From assembly GCA_947247005.1 (NCBI GenBank), contig OX365945.1, positions 37,564,551 through 37,628,550 of the forward strand: 64,000 nt of DNA, read 5' to 3'. This stretch comes from Spisula solida (taxonomy: Eukaryota; Mollusca; Bivalvia; Venerida; Mactridae). Position numbers and translations under genes: made by a program. The notes below the pieces were generated by a model, which was not told the origin of the DNA, did no database searches, and saw only the letters and a program-made list of their open reading frames with translations. Positions 59,419 through 64,000 of the stretch are shown in pieces. Position 1 is the first letter of the stretch; each line of letters begins with the position of its first letter.

Positions 59419-60984
59419 ATTTTTTCATTTTTAAAAAAAATATTTTTTTTGTCCACCTCTTATTTCAGCATTATTGGCGAAGTTTGTCCACGAATATCAG
59501 TTAAGTAACATTTTTCTTATCTTGCCCATCAATCTGAAAGACTTCCGGTTGTTTTTTAATTGTTTTATTAGATTTTTGGTCGGTAAACACAGTACGGTTT
59601 CTAACTGATTTTAACCTCTCACAGAACGCCCCCTGGCAAGATACTTCGTGCGCCACGAGTTGTTATTACGGAAATCATGAATATTTTTGCATACGTGTGA
59701 AGTGGGCTGTTTCAATAAAAATGGCACCAAAGTGGTTTGAAACATCAACATTTTAATAAAGTCATATAGTGAAATAATCTTGTGAGAAATAATGCGTAAA
59801 AATCATAGTTATGGAAAATTGTAATGGGTCAACGTAATGTCCCAATACAATTTTTTTTGTATACCTTTATTTGGCATCACCTGGCTACGAAATGTCCACT
59901 AAACATAACACTTTCAACATGTAACAAACTGAATACTGATAACAAATAACCTTGTGTTTCGTTTTCAGTGTGTACACACTGACTTTTTTACCAATTCCAG
60001 GCCTTTCTTTGTGAAGTATTGCATTGAAAAAATGCCAAAAACATATTTTTGCATTAAAATTACTCATTTTATGAGGCACAGTTTTTTTTATTTTTTGAAT
60101 TGTAACAAAATGTAATGTAGTTTTGAATTAATGATATCAAAATATTAGAAATGAATCACATCCCTACTTCAAATAACATTTTATAGGTGACTAACTGTAA
60201 CTTTCAAACTTTGGTGGTCATTTGAAAATTAGGATAAAAATGTTACACACCTTACATTTTCATACACAATTCATTAAGTTAAAGTGAATAGCATTTTGTC
60301 TTACTGACTCGTATTATTTCTACAGTAACATGTAACATGAATGCAAAACAACTACATATGTTGTGTTATATGTTCTAATCAAGTCCTAAATACTTCAAAT
60401 GTTAATATTCCGCGAGTAACAAAATTATATATTTGTTGTTGTTGACGGCTATAGAGCAAGTACGGTCTACGCAGGTAAACTGTTTCTCATAATGGCACAC
60501 AGGTAGTGTTTCAATACATTTTAAAGTGAAGTTCGGTATTTGAAAATATAAATATTAATAATAAATAAATAATGAAAATTTAAAAAATAAACTAGAATTA
60601 TCACTGTCGTGAACAGGGCCCCATGGTAGCATGTCGTAAGAGGGGGGAGGGGAGGAGTGTAGAAGTATAGTGGGGTTGCATAATTATCAGCGCTATAAGT
60701 TTCTGAACTCAGACACAATAAGAAAGTCATATCTCATACTTTCATGTGTTGATGCCTGAAATAAAGTAATTCACTCCCTTCTAAAATTCAATTAAAGTAG
60801 TTTGACAAGCGCAGGTTTAATTTCCTACATAGAAACCACGATAAACTTTGACTTTTATAAAGTTTGGAAATATCTTTGACAGACTAAAATTGCACACTGA
60901 ATTCATGAAATCATGACATTGGTTTCATTGACATTGCCCTGTTCCTGATCGGCCAATATTGTTTGCAAGATGGAAATACACAAA
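59419..60984. other. AT-rich intergenic DNA
   Basis: No supported gene. TAGAGCAAG at 60452 matches the TA-GAGCAAG terminus of the elements at 38831 and 55573, but no matching opposite end was found. A purine-rich GGGGGGAGGGGAGGAG run lies near 60643. Confidence 0.4.
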
Positions 60985-61755
60985 ACAGAATTAATCTGTT
61001 TGTTTTGTGTGCAAGTGTTAAGGGGAATCAGTCAAAAATTATTAAAGTTTTAAAGAGTTGTCGCCCTTTGCTAAAAATGTGTATATTGTTTTTGCTCCAC
61101 ATACATGTACTTATTGTCGTAGTCAATAGAAGTAAGTATAGCAAGTTTCATTTGAATATCTTGAACCATTTTTTAACTTTGACCAATGTTATAGTTTTTG
61201 AAGCTGAAAAGGGGCATAAGTCAAAATTTATCAAAGCTAGAGTTGTTGCCCTTTGCTAAAGATAAGCGTATTATCACTGGCAATAATTATAGCAAGTTTC
61301 ATTTGAATATCTACTATCGTTGTGAAGTTACGAAGAAAAAAGATGAAAAATGAGTAAATTTGAATTTAACAAAGGGCCATAATTCTTCCAATATTGTAGC
61401 TAGAGTAATGTAATTTGTCATAAAATAGTGTTTGTTGTTGTGAGCTTATGTTTAAAATCTCAAGTTGATATCTTCAATGGTTTTCAAGTTATCAAGAAAA
61501 AAAGCTGAAAATTGATGAAAATTTGAATTTTACAAAGGGCCATAACTCTTCCAATATTGTAGCGAGAGTTATATAACTTGCCATAAAATAGCGTACTGTT
61601 GTTGTGAGCTTATGTTTGAAGTTTGAAGTCAATACCTATAATGGTTTTCAAGTTATTAAGAAAAAACTTGAAAAATGTGGACAGACGGACGGACGGACAG
61701 GGTGATTACTATAGGGCACGCAAAAAATTTTTTTAGGGGCCCTAATAATAGTAAA
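60985..61755 (+). repeat. dispersed repeat with 'AAAGGGCCATAA' units, ending in GGAC repeats
   Basis: TACAAAGGGCCATAACTCTT at about 61532 repeats a copy about 163 bp earlier (AACAAAGGGCCATAATTCTT, 61369). Both continue with CCAATATTGTAGC and TTGTTGTGAGCTTATGTTT. Earlier diverged units carry TAGCAAGTTTCATTTGAATA (61139, 61291). The end has GGACGGACGGACAGG and TTTTTAGGGGCCCTAATAA (about 61685-61750). Such repeats are, from memory, abundant in bivalves. Confidence 0.75.
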
Positions 61756-61763
61756 CTTTGTTT

Positions 61764-62478
61764 CTAGAATCTTTTAGCTTTAACAATAAAAGCACTCAAA
61801 TGATTATTTATGGTTGACTTGAATTCAATCCAGGGTGCTTCCTTGTCACAGGAGAAGAAGAAGGCTGGGGATATCTCTGTGTGTCTCACTCCTATTTCAT
61901 TGAATAGCTGTAGGTTCATCTCTTCTCTATGAGTGTTATAGCGAGGACAACTCATCATATAATGTTATACTGTTTCAGGTTCACTGCAATCGCACGCTGG
62001 ACTGTCTTCTATCCCAACCCTGTATAGGTGTTCTTTCAGCTTGCAGTGTCCAGATTGCAGTTGCAGCAATATCCTTTGGACAGTAGAACCATCGAAGTCC
62101 ACTTCTTTGACGTCAATTTTCTTTTTGTATGTGTACAGTGCCCTACCCTTTTCTGAAATGTCCCACCTTCTTTGCCATTTCACCTTCATAGCGTTTAGTG
62201 CTGCTGTCTTAACGTCTGCCTGAGAAATTGGGAGTGTTGACTCTGTGTCATCCATTTCAAATGCCATTTGGGCCGCTTCTTTCGCCAGCTTGTCCGCTAT
62301 CTCATTACCTAGTATATTGGCATGACCTGGTGTCCATTCTGTAGTCAAATTAACTCCTTTTGCTTCTGCTGTATGCCAAAGTTGTTTGATGTCTGAAACG
62401 AGTTGGGTATGTAATGTGCAGTTCCATCCAAGTGTAAGTACACCTTTGGCTGATTGGCTGTCTAAGTATCTAGTTTTT
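61764..62478 (-). pseudogene. LINE RNase H domain plus C-terminal zinc-knuckle, broken
   Basis: Minus-strand reading starts at the border with the next repeat: DSQSAKGVLTLGWNCTLHTQ, then WTPGHANILGNEIADKLA. This is the RNase H region carried by I-group and related LINEs: the D of DSQSA, the H of PGHA and the D of IADKLA match catalytic or conserved positions. Next come LLQLQSGHCKLKEHLYRVG and CDCSEPETV, an in-frame TAA at about 61962-61964, then HYMMSCPRYNTHREEM; together C-x-C...H...C forms the usual terminal knuckle. RT and endonuclease are absent: the 5' side ends at 62478 where the next repeat starts. Third LINE lineage in the window. Inactive. Confidence 0.85.
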
Positions 62479-63880
62479 TAGCTCACCTGTCACAAAGTGA
62501 CAAGAGTGAGCTTTTGTGATCACTCTTCGTCCGTCCTCCGTTGTCTGTCCGTCCCTCCGTACGAATGCACCGGTAGTTGTGGGGTGTGGAACAATAGGCT
62601 ATTTTTAGATTCCATTCATTCCGTCACTTGTGGGGTGCAAAATGCTACTTGTGGGTTGCAACCAAACAAAAGAAAGAACAAAAGAAAACCCCACAAGTAC
62701 CGTCTCATGAGTACGTCCGCCCACAATTACTTGTGTAGACACTAGAGGTCACAGTTTAAGCTAAATCATTACTTGGTCACAATGATCATCTCAACAAAAT
62801 CTAGGCCAAGTTCGATATTGGGTCATCCGGGGTCAAAAACTAGGTCACAAGGTCAAATCATAGAAAAACTTTGTGTAGTCACTAGAGGTCACAATTTTGG
62901 CATAATCTTTATAAAACTTGGTCACAATAATCATCTGAATAAAATCTAGGTCAAGTTTGATATTGGGTCATCTAGGGTCAAAAACTAGGTCACAAGGTTG
63001 AATCATAGAAAAACCTTGTGTAGTCACTAGAGGTCACAATTTTGACCTAATCTTTATGAAACTTGGTCACAATGATCATCTCAACAAAATCCAGATTAAG
63101 TTCGATATTGGGTCATCCGAGGAAAAAAAACTAGGTCACAAGGCCAAATCATAGAAAAACCTTGTGTAGTCACTAGAGGTCACAATTTGGGCCTAATCTT
63201 TATGAAACTTTGTCACAATAATCATCTTAACAAAATCTAGGTCAAGTTCGATATTGGGTCATCCGGGGTCATAAACTAGGTCACAAGGTCAAATCATGGA
63301 AAAGTCTTGTGTAGTCACTAGAGGTCACAATTTTGGCCTAATCTTTATGACACTTGGTCACACTGATCAGCTTAACAAAATCTAGATTAAGTTCGATATT
63401 GGGTCATCCGAGGAAAAAAAACTAGGTCACAAGGCCAAATCATAGAAAAACCTTGTGTAGTCACTAGAGGACACAATTTGGGCCTAATCTTTATGAAACT
63501 TTGTCACAATAATCATCTTAACAAAATCTAGGTCAAGTTCGATATTGGGTCATCCGGGGTCATAAACTAGGTCACAAGGTCAAATCATGGAAAAGTCTTG
63601 TGTAGTCACTAGAGGTCACAATTTTGGCCTAATCTTTATGACACTTGGTCACACTGATCAGCTTAACAAAATCTAGGTAAAGTTCAATATTGGGTCATCC
63701 AGTGTCAAAAACTAGGTCACAAGGTCAAATCACTTTATTATGTCATTGGGTCTAAATGTGATGTAAATTATAAAGCATAAGACAATATGAAAACGTTGTA
63801 CATGCAATAGATGCTACCATTAGGGGTGCATGAACTACTAGGACAGGTGAGCGACCTATGGCCCTTTGGGCCCTCTTGTT
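62479..63880 (+). repeat. complete ~145-bp-unit repeat element with inverted ends
   Basis: The head TAGCTCACCTGTCACAAAGT and tail GACAGGTGAGCGACC, then GGCCCTTTGGGCCCTCTTGT, include a short inverted pair (AGCTCACCTGTC / GACAGGTGAGC). Between them lie seven units marked by GTAGTCACTAGAGGTCAC at 62734, 62875, 63020, 63166, 63311, 63457 and 63602, period 141-146 bp. Units at 63166-63456 and 63457-63747 form a near-exact 291-bp dimer duplication. No coding potential; origin (SINE-like, DNA transposon or satellite-bearing element) unresolved. Confidence 0.85.
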
Positions 63881-64000
63881 TAGCTCACCTGTCACAAAGT
63901 GACAGAGTGAGCTTTTGTGATCACTCTTCGTTCGTCGTCCGTCTGTCCGTCAACAATTTTGACTTAATCTTTATGAAACTTGGTCACAATGATCATCTCA
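63881..64000 (+). repeat. second 145-bp-unit element, start only
   Basis: A new head TAGCTCACCTGTCACAAAGT begins at 63881, directly after the previous tail, and runs off the window. Head-to-tail placement suggests tandem copies of the whole element. Confidence 0.8.

Overview
This window looks like nuclear DNA of a marine invertebrate, most likely a bivalve mollusc. It is AT-rich, has no operon-like gene packing, and is filled with decayed non-LTR and BEL/Pao retrotransposon pieces, TA-flanked terminal-inverted-repeat elements, fold-back palindromes and tandem repeats. The ~145-bp 'ggtcacaaggtcaaatca / tattgggtcatcc' repeat family at both ends (1101-2345 and 62479-64000), and the 'aaagggccataactctt' repeats near 61.4 kb, resemble repeats I remember as common in bivalve genomes; no database search was possible. 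I found no convincing intact host gene. Every recognisable protein is a transposon remnant.

Layout. 1-2.8 kb: a 173-bp tandem repeat, then a 145-bp repeat array interrupted by a 256-bp TA-flanked MITE, then the 3' end of a non-LTR retrotransposon (minus strand). 2.81-34.76 kb: a three-copy head-to-tail segmental duplication (A 2810-20981, B 20982-27514, C 27515-34757). Each unit has the same order: LINE 3' fragment, 43-bp satellite array, BEL/Pao integrase fragment, a 2.0-2.7 kb non-coding insert splitting the integrase, and the BEL/Pao C-terminal fragment. The satellite is ~15.1 kb in unit A but ~3.5 kb in B and C. It carries higher-order repeats of 33 and 28 monomers. The very long minus-strand reading frames over it (up to 2422 codons) follow from a 43-bp monomer with no stops in any minus frame, and are not treated as genes. 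34.76-36.5 kb: a decayed non-LTR reverse transcriptase.

36.5-46.6 kb: AT-rich DNA, with a candidate 5.7-kb TA-flanked element (38831-44548). It contains a 48-bp minisatellite (16-aa repeat in the plus frame) that has received a 973-bp CGAGGG-ended element, a short SINE-like tail and a 213-bp MITE. A 338-bp repeat follows, one copy of which holds a 954-bp GGGCGTATC-ended element. 46.7-58.9 kb is rich in large inverted repeats (46755, 47951, 49114, 51153, 55427), a 199-bp tandem repeat and a 247-codon LINE C-terminal ORF. The fold-back at 55427-58902 holds a nested 2.38-kb TA-flanked element whose empty site can be read from the other arm. 59-64 kb: a microsatellite-tailed element end, a degenerate tRNA-like sequence, dispersed repeats, an RNase H/zinc-knuckle LINE end, and one complete plus one partial 145-bp-unit element.

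How the parts relate: transposons and unequal exchange built the region. The array lies exactly between a LINE fragment and a BEL fragment. The triplication copied that junction, the array in one copy then expanded in whole-monomer steps, and several TIR insertions can be proved from within the window because a second copy of the target shows the empty site.
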